Below are positions 8,364-16,283 of a DNA stretch of 64,000 bases, piece after piece. The stretch lies in contig NZ_JNYQ01000005.1 of assembly GCF_000717245.1 (NCBI RefSeq), positions 1 to 64,000 of the forward strand. The letters are read 5' to 3'. The first letter of the stretch is position 1. The number at the start of each line of letters is the position of its first letter. The notes under the pieces are model-generated. The model saw nothing but the letters and a program-made list of their open reading frames with translations, did no database searches and had not been told where the DNA came from. This DNA comes from Kitasatospora papulosa. Its GTDB lineage: Bacteria; Actinomycetota; Actinomycetes; Streptomycetales; Streptomycetaceae. The translations under genes were made by a program, and so were the position numbers.

Positions 8364-8392
8364 ACAACGAGTGGCGCGGCAGTTGGGTTACG
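8364..8392 (-). promoter_or_regulatory. Candidate sigma-BldN promoter for rsbN
   Basis: On the minus strand CGTAAC (8392-8387) is followed after 17 bases by CGTTGT (8369-8364). Recalled targets of sigma-BldN share CGTAAC and CGTTGA-like elements spaced by about 16 bases. The site lies between bldN and rsbN, about 130 bases upstream of the rsbN start, and rsbN is reported to be transcribed by sigma-BldN in S. venezuelae. The one-base spacing difference and one mismatch leave some doubt. Confidence 0.6.
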
Positions 8393-8443
8393 GACTGAGG
8401 ATGATCCGATCGGTGTGTCACGAACACGTCACGGATGGTGACG

Positions 8444-9229
8444 TCAGCGGGCGTCGTCCGGCAGAAGTCGTGCGAGCGTGCGCACGGCTCGGTACTGCAA
8501 GGTTTTGATCGCGCCCTCGTTCTTCCCCATGACCCGGGCGGTCTCGGCGACCGAGAGGCCCTGCAGGAACCGCAGGGTCACGCACTCCTGCTGCTGTGGG
8601 TTCAGTCGCCGTACGGCTTGCAGGAGTGCGGCGTTGGAGAGGGACTCCAGGACGGAGTCCTCCGGGCTCCGCGCGACCTCGTTGGCGTCGAGCATTTCGC
8701 CGGTGGTCACTTCCAGCCGGAAACGACTGGATTTGAAGTGGTCGGCGACCAGGTTCCGAGCGATCGTGACCAGCCACGCACCGAAGTCGCGGCCCTGCCA
8801 GGTGAAGGTGGAGATGCGACGGAGCGCGCGCAGGAACGTCTCGCTGGTGAGGTCCTCCGCCGTCGCCTTGCCTCCCACGCGGTAGTAGATGTACCGGTAC
8901 ACGGTGTCGCTGTACTGGTCGTACAGGCGGCCGAAGGCTTCGGCCTCGCCGGCCTGCGCGCGCTCGACGAGATCCATCATGCGCGCGCTGTCGCTGTCGG
9001 CCGTCGGCCGACGGGCGGGAGCCGACGGCGCAGCGGTCGTGGTGGCGCGGTTGCCGCGTCTTCCGACGGCCGCGCTGCGTTCGGCCAGGGCGTAACAAGG
9101 GCCGGCAGGTACAGGGGTGGCAAATTGGGGGACGGCGTACGCGGTGGGGACGAAGCCGCGCAAGAGGTCGAGGACCGTTGCGCGGAGCGTAGCCAGGCCC
9201 GAGGTGTCAACCCCGACGTGTGGGTACAC
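8444..9229 (-). CDS. bldN: ECF RNA polymerase sigma factor BldN, with pro-sequence
   Basis: 261 residues. An N-terminal extension of about 85 residues, rich in Ala, Thr and Pro, precedes the sigma domains; this fits the finding that S. coelicolor BldN is made as a proprotein with a long cleaved leader. Region 2 runs from about residue 94 to 165 (FGRLYDQYSDTVYRYIYYRV, then AEDLTSETFLRAL and WLVTIARNLVADHF). Region 4 is about 205-256 (LNPQQQECVTLRFLQGLSVA, then GAIKTLQYRAVRTLARLL). BldN drives bldM, chaplin and rodlin expression during aerial growth (literature knowledge). The anti-sigma gene rsbN lies immediately downstream. Two weak BldD-like boxes lie upstream. Confidence 0.95.
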   Translation of the reverse strand: MYPHVGVDTSGLATLRATVLDLLRGFVPTAYAVPQFATPVPAGPCYALAERSAAVGRRGNRATTTAAPSAPARRPTADSDSARMMDLVERAQAGEAEAFGRLYDQYSDTVYRYIYYRVGGKATAEDLTSETFLRALRRISTFTWQGRDFGAWLVTIARNLVADHFKSSRFRLEVTTGEMLDANEVARSPEDSVLESLSNAALLQAVRRLNPQQQECVTLRFLQGLSVAETARVMGKNEGAIKTLQYRAVRTLARLLPDDAR

Positions 9230-9275
9230 GGGACTCCCAGAGGCAGAGCTTCCATCACGTGCAGATCGGGAACCG

Positions 9276-9334
9276 TCACTCGTGGTAGCGGGTGACGGGC
9301 TCCTTGTGCGTCTGAGGAGAATAACGCTTCGTAC
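9276..9334 (-). promoter_or_regulatory. bldN upstream region with two imperfect BldD-like boxes
   Basis: TCAC-N5-GTAG at 9276-9288 and TAAC-N5-GTAC at 9322-9334 are each one base off the BldD consensus TNAC-N5-GTNA. They lie 47-105 bases upstream of bldN, which is a known BldD target in S. coelicolor. The whole 395-base gap 9230-9624 holds no gene; I see no clear -10/-35 pair for bldN in it. Confidence 0.3.
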
Positions 9335-9572
9335 AGGCGGTGCTACACCCAGTTGCTCAAATCACCGATTACGTCGCTTCCGTAACCTCTAAGTGACGGA
9401 TCAAGTGGCACATCGTGACCACTAATTGATCGAATACCTTCGGGATCTGTATGTGGTGGCGACGGGTTGTGGTCGCCGCCACGCAACGCGACTGGCCGGA
9501 GCGATGGGTGTCCCCGCCCGGTGTTCCGCTCTCGATTGGGTGTACGCCTCCGGGCGCGCCGCCCGGCACGCG

Positions 9573-9608
9573 CCGAGGCCCCGTACGGAGGTGCGTACGG
9601 GGCCTCGG
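9573..9608 (-). terminator. Terminator of the HAD-IB gene
   Basis: A perfect 15-bp stem (9573-9587 with 9594-9608, containing GAGGCCCCGTACG) with a 6-base loop starts 17 bases beyond the 3' end of the HAD-IB gene on the minus strand. Confidence 0.82.
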
Positions 9609-9624
9609 TGGTGCGGGAGCGGGG

Positions 9625-10566
9625 TCAGCGGCGGCGGCGGTGGAGTGCCACGGCCGCGGCCGTGCCGCCGGCCAGGGCGCCTACGCCCGCCGCGGCCGGG
9701 ATGCCGACCTTGGCGGCCTTGCGGCCGGTGCGGTAGTCGCGCAGCCGCCAGTCCAGCGAGCGGGCGTGCTTGCGCAGTTTCGAGTCCGGGTTGATCGCGT
9801 ACGGATGACCGACCAGGGACAGCATCGGGATGTCGTTGTGCGAATCGCTGTAGGCCGCGCAGCGTTCCAGGTCCAGGCCCTCGGCGGCCGCGAGCGCGCG
9901 TACCGCCTCGGCCTTCGCCGGGCCGTGCAAGGGTTCGCCGACCAGCCGGCCCGTGTAGACGCCGTCGACCGACTCGGCGACGGTGCCCAGGGCGCCGGTG
10001 AGGCCGAGGCGCCGGGCGATGATCGTGGCGGTCTCCACCGGGGCGGCGGTGACCAGCCAGACCCGCTGGCCCGCGTCGAGGTGGGCCTGCGCCAGGGCGC
10101 GGGTGCCGGGCCAGATGCGGTCGGCCATGTACTCGTCGTAGATCTCCTCGCCGATGGACATCAGCTCGGAGACGCGGTGGCCCTTGACGATGGACAGGGC
10201 GCTGTCGCGGGCGTCCTGCATGTGCTCCGGGTCCTCGACGCCGGCCAGCCTGAACCAGGCCTGCTGCCAGGCGAACCGGGTCAGTTCGCGGCGCTGGAAG
10301 AACTTGCGCTTGTACAGGCCGCGGCCGAAGTGGAAGATCGCGGCGCCCTGCATCACGGTGTTGTCGAGGTCGAAGAAGGCGGCGGCCCGTGTGTCCCCGG
10401 CCACCGGGAACGCGGGCTCTCCGGTGTCCTCGGGGGTGCCCGACAGTTCTTCGGCGCCGGTGGGGAGTGCCGACTTCTGTGCGGCCTCGGCTGCGGCCTC
10501 GCCTGCGAGCACGCTGCGTGCCGTGGCGGGGCGCCTGCGGGGGGTGAGCCATCCAAGAGCGGCCAT
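9625..10566 (-). CDS. HAD-IB family phosphatase (SerB/CicA-like)
   Basis: 313 residues. After about 60 disordered residues the HAD domain starts with FFDLDNTVMQG (nucleophile and acid Asp in DLDNT), and continues with LVTAAPVET (motif II) and AAYSDSHNDIPMLS (motif IV, DSxND). The inserted FGRGLYKRKFFQRRELTRF region and the spacing match the HAD-IB/CicA group of phosphoserine phosphatase relatives found next to bldN in Streptomyces. The C-terminus contains VGIPAAAGVGALAGGTAAAV, a short hydrophobic stretch followed by four basic residues (HRRRR), which may be a membrane tail. A phosphatase role is well supported; the substrate is not known. Confidence 0.87.
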   Translation of the reverse strand: MAALGWLTPRRRPATARSVLAGEAAAEAAQKSALPTGAEELSGTPEDTGEPAFPVAGDTRAAAFFDLDNTVMQGAAIFHFGRGLYKRKFFQRRELTRFAWQQAWFRLAGVEDPEHMQDARDSALSIVKGHRVSELMSIGEEIYDEYMADRIWPGTRALAQAHLDAGQRVWLVTAAPVETATIIARRLGLTGALGTVAESVDGVYTGRLVGEPLHGPAKAEAVRALAAAEGLDLERCAAYSDSHNDIPMLSLVGHPYAINPDSKLRKHARSLDWRLRDYRTGRKAAKVGIPAAAGVGALAGGTAAAVALHRRRR

Positions 10567-10710
10567 GTCGTGAGCATAGCCATTCGGTCCGTCTCTTCCC
10601 GACCCGGCGGGATGCGGCGGTGTGAACTCTCCGGAACCGGGGCGTTAAACGGGTGATTCCGCGCACTCGCCGGGTCCGTCCGGGTTCGGGGCGAGGCGCA
10701 GAATGAAGGT

Positions 10711-10986
10711 ATGAGTCCTCTGTTGCGTCGTACGAAGAAGAAGCCGGCGGACCGGGTGGTGACCCTCGTGGGGAAGCCGGGATGTCACCTCTGTGACGAC
10801 GCGCGGCTGGTGGTCAGCGCGGTCTGCGAGGAGACCGGGGCGTCCTGGGTGGAGAAGGACATCACGCGGGACGAGGCGTTGCACCAGGAGTACTGGGAGC
10901 AGGTCCCGGTGGTCCTGATCGACGGAGAGCAGCACACCTTCTGGCGGGTGGACCCGGCGCGGCTGCGCACGGCCTTGCGTACGTGA
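10711..10986 (+). CDS. Glutaredoxin-like thioredoxin-fold protein
   Basis: 91 residues of the DUF836/glutaredoxin-like family. GKPGCHLCDDARLV (about residues 22-35) contains a CHLC redox motif, and the cis-Pro loop is QVPVVLIDG near residue 65. It should be a small cytosolic thiol-disulfide protein. It precedes rex-hemACD on the same strand, separated by the 285-base rex promoter region, so it is a separate unit. This gene order is the same as I recall in S. coelicolor. Confidence 0.87.
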   Translation: MSPLLRRTKKKPADRVVTLVGKPGCHLCDDARLVVSAVCEETGASWVEKDITRDEALHQEYWEQVPVVLIDGEQHTFWRVDPARLRTALRT

Positions 10987-11151
10987 GGGGGCTTCCTCCG
11001 TGAAACCCGGTTAACATCATGGGCGTTTTGAGTGGTCTCGGGGGCATGGACATGAGGAGTGTGTACCGTCTTGCCCCCTTCGGGCCTGCAACGGGCTGAT
11101 GGCGCGCCCGGTTCCGGGATCGTGCAGGGAATATGCGTGACCCCGGTCACT

Positions 11152-11178
11152 TTGACCGGACAAAACGGACACTATCTT
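11152..11178 (+). promoter_or_regulatory. Possible rex-hemACD promoter
   Basis: TTGACC (11152-11157) and TATCTT (11173-11178) are separated by 15 bases and overlap the Rex operator at its left end. The leader to the rex start would be about 90 bases. The spacing is short, so the -35 assignment is tentative. The rest of the gap 10987-11271 shows no gene. Confidence 0.45.
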
Positions 11179-11195
11179 TGTGCACGCGTTCACAA
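11178..11195 (+). promoter_or_regulatory. Rex operator (ROP) upstream of rex-hemACD
   Basis: TTGTGCACGCGTTCACAA matches the Rex consensus TTGTGAA-N4-TTCACAA except for one base in the left arm. It overlaps the putative -10 element, so NADH-free Rex bound here would block transcription. Autoregulation of rex-hemACD by Rex is known in S. coelicolor. Confidence 0.92.
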
Positions 11196-11271
11196 AGACA
11201 TAGCCTGCTGTCGACGGGGCGGTCATAGGACATACGGCCGCCTGCAGCCCCGCTCATCCCGCAGGAGCACC

Positions 11272-12057
11272 GTGGCAACTGGCCGAACTCACCGACCGGC
11301 GACCCGTAGCCGAGGAATTCCCGAGGCCACCGTCGCCAGGCTTCCGCTGTATCTCCGCGCACTGACGGCGCTCTCCGAGCGCTCGGTTCCGACGGTTTCC
11401 TCCGAGGAACTCGCCGCGGCGGCGGGAGTCAATTCCGCCAAGCTGCGCAAGGACTTCAGCTATCTGGGCTCCTACGGCACGCGTGGTGTCGGGTACGACG
11501 TCGAGTATCTCGTCTACCAGATCTCCCGCGAGCTCGGGCTCACCCAGGACTGGCCCGTCGCGATCGTCGGCATCGGTAACCTCGGCGCGGCCCTCGCCAA
11601 CTACGGCGGGTTCGCCTCGCGTGGTTTCCGGGTCGCGGCCCTGATCGACGCCGATCCCGCGATGGCGGGCACGCCGGTGGCCGGGATCGCCGTCCAGCAC
11701 ACCGACGACCTGGACCGGATCATCAGCGACAACGGTGTGTCCATCGGCGTCATCACCACCCCGCCCGGCGCGGCGCAGCAGGTCTGCGACCGGCTCGTCG
11801 CCGCGGGTGTCACCTCCATCCTGAACTTCGCGCCGACGGTGCTGTCCGTGCCCGACGGTGTCGACGTGCGCAAGGTCGACCTCTCGATCGAGCTGCAGAT
11901 CCTCGCCTTCCACGAGCAGCGCAAGGCCGGCGAGGAGGCCGCCGCCGACGGCAGGACGGCCGTGGACCCGGACACCGAGGAGGCGCCGCCGATGCGTGCG
12001 ACGCCCGCGGGCCGGAAGGGACCTGACGGGGACATGCCCGCCGTGATGCCGGCATGA
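11272..12057 (+). CDS. rex: Redox-sensing transcriptional repressor Rex
   Basis: 261 residues from GTG 11272 (preceded by AGGAG); the reading frame is open further upstream but runs through the operator, so that start is rejected. The N-terminal winged helix (about 18-88) contains VSSEELAAAAGVNSAKLRKD as the HTH and SYGTRGVGYDV in the wing. The Rossmann domain starts with VAIVGIGNLGAALANY (about 96-111) and binds NAD(H); the domain-swapped C-terminal helix is SIELQILAFHEQRK. Rex represses respiratory and heme genes when NADH is low. The C-terminal tail after residue 225 is an actinobacterial extension of low complexity. The stop overlaps the hemA start by 4 bases (ATGA). Confidence 0.96.
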   Translation: MATGRTHRPATRSRGIPEATVARLPLYLRALTALSERSVPTVSSEELAAAAGVNSAKLRKDFSYLGSYGTRGVGYDVEYLVYQISRELGLTQDWPVAIVGIGNLGAALANYGGFASRGFRVAALIDADPAMAGTPVAGIAVQHTDDLDRIISDNGVSIGVITTPPGAAQQVCDRLVAAGVTSILNFAPTVLSVPDGVDVRKVDLSIELQILAFHEQRKAGEEAAADGRTAVDPDTEEAPPMRATPAGRKGPDGDMPAVMPA

Positions 12058-13547
12058 GTCTCCTGGTCGTAGGGCTGAGCCACCGCAGTGCCCCCGTCTC
12101 CGTGCTGGAGCGGGCGGCTCTGGCGGCCGATGCCCGGACGAAGCTGCTTCAGGACACCCTCGCCGCGGAGCCCGCGACCGAGGCCGCCGTCCTGGCCACC
12201 TGCAACCGCATCGAGCTGTACGCGGACGTGGACAAGTTCCACGCGGGTGTCGCCGAGCTGTCCACCCTGCTCGCGCGGCACAGCGGGGTCGGGCTGGACG
12301 AGCTCACTCCCTATCTTTATGTGCACTACGAGGACCGGGCCGTCCACCACCTCTTCTCGGTGGCGTGCGGGCTGGACTCGATGGTCGTCGGCGAGGGCCA
12401 GATCCTCGGCCAGATCAAGGACGCGCTGGCGGTGGGGCAGGAGCTCCACACCGCGGGGCGCCTGCTGAACGACCTCTTCCAGCAGGCCCTGCGTGTCGGC
12501 AAGCGCGCCCACAGCGAGACCGGGATCGACCGGGCCGGCCAGTCGCTGGTCACGTTCGGCCTGGAGCAGCTGGCCGACGGCGCCGATGTCGACGCCTGGG
12601 CGGCCGGGAAGCGCGCGCTGGTGATCGGCGCGGGCTCGATGTCCTCGCTCGCCGCCGCCACCCTGGCCCGTGCGGGCGTCGGCGAGATCGTCGTCGCCAA
12701 CCGGACCCGCGCCCGTGCAGACAGGCTCGTGGAGATCCTCGGCCAGGCCGGTGTCCCGGCGGCGCGAGCCGTGGAGATGACCGGGGTCGCGGACGAACTG
12801 ACACGTGCCGACGTCGTCGTGTCCTGCACCGGCGCGACCGGCCTCGTGCTGACCGCCGAGGCCGTCGCCGCCGCGCTCGGTGTGGACTTCGACAGCGCGG
12901 CACGGGCGCCCGAGGCCCCCGCCGCCACGCTGTCCGACGAGCTGGACCAGCACGCGGCGTGGGTGGAGAACGGGTCCGCGACGTCTGCCGCGCAGGACCG
13001 GGCCGTGCGCCGGGTGCCCGCCCGGCCGGCCGCCACCGGTCCTGTCCGGCTCCACCTGCTCGACCTCGCGATGCCGCGTGACATCGACGGAGCGGCCCAC
13101 CGTGTCGCCGGTGTGCGCCTCGTCGACATCGAGTCGCTCGCCGAGGCGTCCGCGGACGCCCCGATGGCCGCCGATGTGGACCAGGTGCGCACCATCGTCG
13201 CCGACGAGGTCGCGGCCTTCGGAGCCGCGCAGCGCGCCGCCCACATCACTCCGACCGTCGTCGCCCTGCGCACCATGGCCGCCGATGTGGTGGCCGGCGA
13301 GATCGCGCGGCTCGACGGACGCCTCCCCGACCTGGACGAGAAGCAGCGCGCCGAGATCACGCAGACCGTGCGCCGCGTCGTCGACAAGCTCCTGCACGCG
13401 CCCACCGTGCGGGTCAAGCAGCTCGCGAGCGAGCCCGGCGGCGCCGGGTACGCCGATGCGCTGCGGGAACTCTTCGACCTCGACCCGCAGACGGTGGCCG
13501 CCGTCTCACGGGCAGACCTGAACGACCCGAATCGAGGGCGGTCATGA
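12054..13547 (+). CDS. hemA: Glutamyl-tRNA reductase
   Basis: 497 residues, the first committed step of C5-pathway heme synthesis: glutamyl-tRNA(Glu) to glutamate-1-semialdehyde with NADPH. The catalytic cysteine is C50 in LATCNRIELY. The NADPH Rossmann domain starts at about 190 (VIGAGSMSSLAAATLARAGV), and the C-terminal helical dimerization domain contains ITPTVVALR. An insertion around residues 290-335 is usual for Streptomyces GluTR and makes it longer than the E. coli enzyme. It overlaps rex upstream and hemC downstream by 4 bases each, so translation is coupled. Confidence 0.95.
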   Translation: MSLLVVGLSHRSAPVSVLERAALAADARTKLLQDTLAAEPATEAAVLATCNRIELYADVDKFHAGVAELSTLLARHSGVGLDELTPYLYVHYEDRAVHHLFSVACGLDSMVVGEGQILGQIKDALAVGQELHTAGRLLNDLFQQALRVGKRAHSETGIDRAGQSLVTFGLEQLADGADVDAWAAGKRALVIGAGSMSSLAAATLARAGVGEIVVANRTRARADRLVEILGQAGVPAARAVEMTGVADELTRADVVVSCTGATGLVLTAEAVAAALGVDFDSAARAPEAPAATLSDELDQHAAWVENGSATSAAQDRAVRRVPARPAATGPVRLHLLDLAMPRDIDGAAHRVAGVRLVDIESLAEASADAPMAADVDQVRTIVADEVAAFGAAQRAAHITPTVVALRTMAADVVAGEIARLDGRLPDLDEKQRAEITQTVRRVVDKLLHAPTVRVKQLASEPGGAGYADALRELFDLDPQTVAAVSRADLNDPNRGRS

Positions 13548-14530
13548 CCGAGAACTCTCCCCTGGGCGGGGAGACCACCACACCCCTGCGGCTAGGCACC
13601 CGGCGCAGCAAGCTCGCCATGGCGCAGTCCGGCATGGTTGCCGACGCGGTCCGCGAGGTGACCGGGCGTGCCGTCGAGCTCGTCGAGATCACCACGTACG
13701 GCGACATCTCCCGGGAGCACCTGGCGCAGATCGGCGGGACCGGTGTGTTCGTCGCCGCCCTGCGCGAGGCGCTGCTGAGCGGCGAGGTGGACTTCGCCGT
13801 CCACTCGCTCAAGGACCTGCCGACCACGCAGCCCGAGGGCCTGGTCCTCGCCGCCGTGCCGCCCCGCGAGGACCCTCGCGACGCACTGGTGGCGCGGGAC
13901 GGTCTGACGTTCGGGCAGCTGCCCGCCGGTGCCCGCATCGGCACCGGTTCGCCGCGCCGCATGGCGCAGCTCAACGCGTACGCCCGCTCGCACGGTCTCG
14001 ACATAGAGACCGTCGCGATCCGCGGCAACGTCGATACGCGTATCGGTTTTGTACGAAGCGGGGAGCTGGACGCGGTGGTACTCGCCGCCGCCGGGCTCAG
14101 CCGCCTCGGACGCACGGACGAGGTCACCGACTTCCTGCCGGTCGACACCGTCCTGCCCGCTCCCGGCCAGGGAGCACTGGCGGTCGAATGCGCTGAAAGC
14201 AGCGCTGACCTCGCCGCAGCACTCGCCGAGCTCGACGACCCGTACACCCGGATCGCCGTGACCGCCGAGCGCGCCCTGCTCAACGCCCTGGAGGCCGGCT
14301 GTTCCGCACCTGTGGGTGCGCTGGCCGATCTCTTGGCCGAAGGGCAGGTTGTCAACGAACTGCGCCTGCGCGGTGTCGTCGGTTCGACCGACGGTACTTC
14401 CCTGGTGCAGCTGTCCATCACCGGTCCCGTCCCCACGTCGCACGACGACGCGGCGGCCCTCGGTCGCGAGCTCGCGGCCGAGATGCTCGCCAAGGGTGCG
14501 GCCGGTCTTATGGGGGAGCGAGCACTTTGA
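13544..14530 (+). CDS. hemC: Hydroxymethylbilane synthase (porphobilinogen deaminase)
   Basis: 328 residues, polymerising four porphobilinogen molecules to hydroxymethylbilane. Substrate-binding motifs are LGTRRSKLAMAQ (18-29), HSLKDLPT (87-94, with the catalytic Asp), GTGSPRRMAQL and IRGNVDTR. The dipyrromethane cofactor attaches to C253 in LEAGCSAPVGA. All key residues are intact. It overlaps hemA by 4 bases and its TGA stop overlaps the TTG start of hemD. Confidence 0.95.
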   Translation: MTENSPLGGETTTPLRLGTRRSKLAMAQSGMVADAVREVTGRAVELVEITTYGDISREHLAQIGGTGVFVAALREALLSGEVDFAVHSLKDLPTTQPEGLVLAAVPPREDPRDALVARDGLTFGQLPAGARIGTGSPRRMAQLNAYARSHGLDIETVAIRGNVDTRIGFVRSGELDAVVLAAAGLSRLGRTDEVTDFLPVDTVLPAPGQGALAVECAESSADLAAALAELDDPYTRIAVTAERALLNALEAGCSAPVGALADLLAEGQVVNELRLRGVVGSTDGTSLVQLSITGPVPTSHDDAAALGRELAAEMLAKGAAGLMGERAL

Positions 14531-16194
14531 GCCCCACCGGCCCTGTCGTATCCGACTTCCCTGTCCTGTCCTCAGGGCATGTCACCTTCCTCGGCGCCGG
14601 TCCCGGCGACCCGGGACTGCTGACTCTGCGCGCCGTCGAGGCGCTTGCGAGCGCGGACGTCCTTGTGGCCGAACCGGACGTTCTCGACGTCGTTCGCTGC
14701 CATGCGCGGGCAGGGGTAAGCACGCCTGAGATGACGGTTGTTGACGTGGCGTCAACACCCGCCGGAGTACCCGTCCTCAGGGATGCCGCCAATCTTGTCA
14801 TGGAGGCAGCGAAGGGCGGCAGGCGGGTGGTGCGTGCCGTCACGGGCGACCCCGGTCTGGACGGCAACACGGGCGCCGAGATGCTCGCCTGCGCTGCCGC
14901 GGGTGTGCCTTTCGAGGTCGTGCCCGGCATCGCGAACGCGGTCGGTGTGCCCGCGTACGCCGGTGTGCCGCTGCGTGACGCGCAGGGCGCCGACGTGCGC
15001 TTCGTCGACGCGCGTACCGCTTCGGACCGCTGCTGGTCCGAGGTCGGCGCGAGCGACGCGACGGCCGTCGTGTCGACGTCGCTCGACTCGGTCGCCGCGG
15101 CCGCGGGTGAGCTGGTCTCGGCCGGGCGCAAGCCCGACACCCCGCTCACGGTCACGATCGCCGGTACGACGACCCGCCAGCGCACCTGGACGGCAACTCT
15201 CGGGACGATCGCCCAGGTCCTGAAGCAGGCGAAGGTCCTCCCGTCGCCGGACGGGCACCTGCCCGTCATAGCCGTGGTCGGGGAGCGCAGCTCCGCGGCC
15301 CAGCGCGACCAGCTCGCGTGGTTCGAGTCCAAGCCGCTGTTCGGCTGGAAGGTGCTCGTGCCGCGTACGAAGGAGCAGGCGGCTTCGCTCTCCGACCAAC
15401 TGCGTTCCTACGGTGCCGTGCCGCACGAGGTCCCGACGATCGCCGTCGAGCCGCCGCGTACGCCCCAGCAGATGGAGCGGGCGGTCAAGGGTCTGGTCAC
15501 GGGCCGGTACGAGTGGATCGCGTTCACCTCGGTGAACGCGGTGAAGGCCGTGCGGGAGAAGTTCGAGGAGTACGGGCTCGACGCCCGTGCCTTCGCCGGG
15601 ATCAAGGTCGCGGCCGTCGGTGAGCAGACCGGTGCGGCTCTGGTCGACTTCGGTGTGAAGCCCGATCTGATGCCGTCCGGTGAGCAGTCCGCCGCGGGTC
15701 TGCTGGAGGACTGGCCGCCGTACGACCCGGTCTTCGACCCGATCGACCGGGTGTTCCTGCCGCGCGCCGACATCGCCACGGAGACCCTGGTGGCCGGGCT
15801 CATCGAGCTGGGCTGGGAGGTCGACGACGTCACCGCGTACCGCACGGTCCGCGCCTCGCCGCCGCCGGCCGACACCCGTGAGGCGATCAAGGGCGGCGGT
15901 TTCGACGCGGTGCTCTTCACCTCGTCCTCGACCGTCCGCAACCTGGTCGGTATCGCGGGCAAGCCGCACAACGTGACGGTGATCGCCTGCATCGGTCCCG
16001 CCACGGCGAAGACGGCCGAGGAGCACGGCCTGCGGGTCGACGTCCTGTCCCCGGAGCCGTCGGTCCACAAGCTGGCCCAGGCGCTGGCGGACTTCGGTGC
16101 GCAGCGCCGGGACGCGGCGAAGGAGGCCGGTGACCCGGTGACCCGGCCGAGCGAGCGTCGCCCGGGTGCGCGGCGTCGCCGGACGACCACCTGA
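14527..16194 (+). CDS. hemD: HemD fusion: SUMT-like domain plus uroporphyrinogen-III synthase
   Basis: 555 residues from TTG 14527. Residues 1-245 resemble the tetrapyrrole methylase fold (VTFLGAGPGDPGLLTLRAVE near 20, then PFEVVPGIANAVGVPAYAGV). Residues 260-535 are uroporphyrinogen-III synthase (GWKVLVPRTKEQAASLSDQL, then WIAFTSVNAVKAV and DAVLFTSSSTVRNLVG). The C-terminal domain would close hydroxymethylbilane to uroporphyrinogen III. In the methylase half the usual GGDPFVFGRGGEE loop is replaced by VTGDPGLDGNTGAEM, so methyltransferase activity is doubtful. The fusion is common in actinobacteria. It is the last gene of rex-hemACD and a hairpin follows at 16216-16252. Confidence 0.93.
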   Translation: MSPTGPVVSDFPVLSSGHVTFLGAGPGDPGLLTLRAVEALASADVLVAEPDVLDVVRCHARAGVSTPEMTVVDVASTPAGVPVLRDAANLVMEAAKGGRRVVRAVTGDPGLDGNTGAEMLACAAAGVPFEVVPGIANAVGVPAYAGVPLRDAQGADVRFVDARTASDRCWSEVGASDATAVVSTSLDSVAAAAGELVSAGRKPDTPLTVTIAGTTTRQRTWTATLGTIAQVLKQAKVLPSPDGHLPVIAVVGERSSAAQRDQLAWFESKPLFGWKVLVPRTKEQAASLSDQLRSYGAVPHEVPTIAVEPPRTPQQMERAVKGLVTGRYEWIAFTSVNAVKAVREKFEEYGLDARAFAGIKVAAVGEQTGAALVDFGVKPDLMPSGEQSAAGLLEDWPPYDPVFDPIDRVFLPRADIATETLVAGLIELGWEVDDVTAYRTVRASPPPADTREAIKGGGFDAVLFTSSSTVRNLVGIAGKPHNVTVIACIGPATAKTAEEHGLRVDVLSPEPSVHKLAQALADFGAQRRDAAKEAGDPVTRPSERRPGARRRRTTT

Positions 16195-16215
16195 TCCGGC
16201 GGGCAGCGGATTCGT

Positions 16216-16252
16216 GGGCCCGGTCGCTTCCTCGGGGGAAGCGGCCGGGCCC
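16216..16252. terminator. Terminator between hemD and the convergent methyltransferase gene
   Basis: A near-perfect stem, GGGCCCGG-CGCTTCC with its complement, spans 16216-16252 with a short loop. It lies in the 89-base gap between two convergent genes and can serve both. Confidence 0.75.
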
Positions 16253-16283
16253 TTCGCGTACCCGGTCCCGGGGCGCTCCGGCC

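Noticed and set aside
8287..8508. Plus-strand small open frames in the bldN-rsbN gap
   Set aside because: They run antisense into bldN, have no homology that I recognise, and cover the putative rsbN promoter.
15320..15345. GGTTCGAGTCC, a tRNA T-loop-like string
   Set aside because: It is inside hemD and lacks acceptor stem, anticodon arm and D-arm; no tRNA gene was seen in the window.
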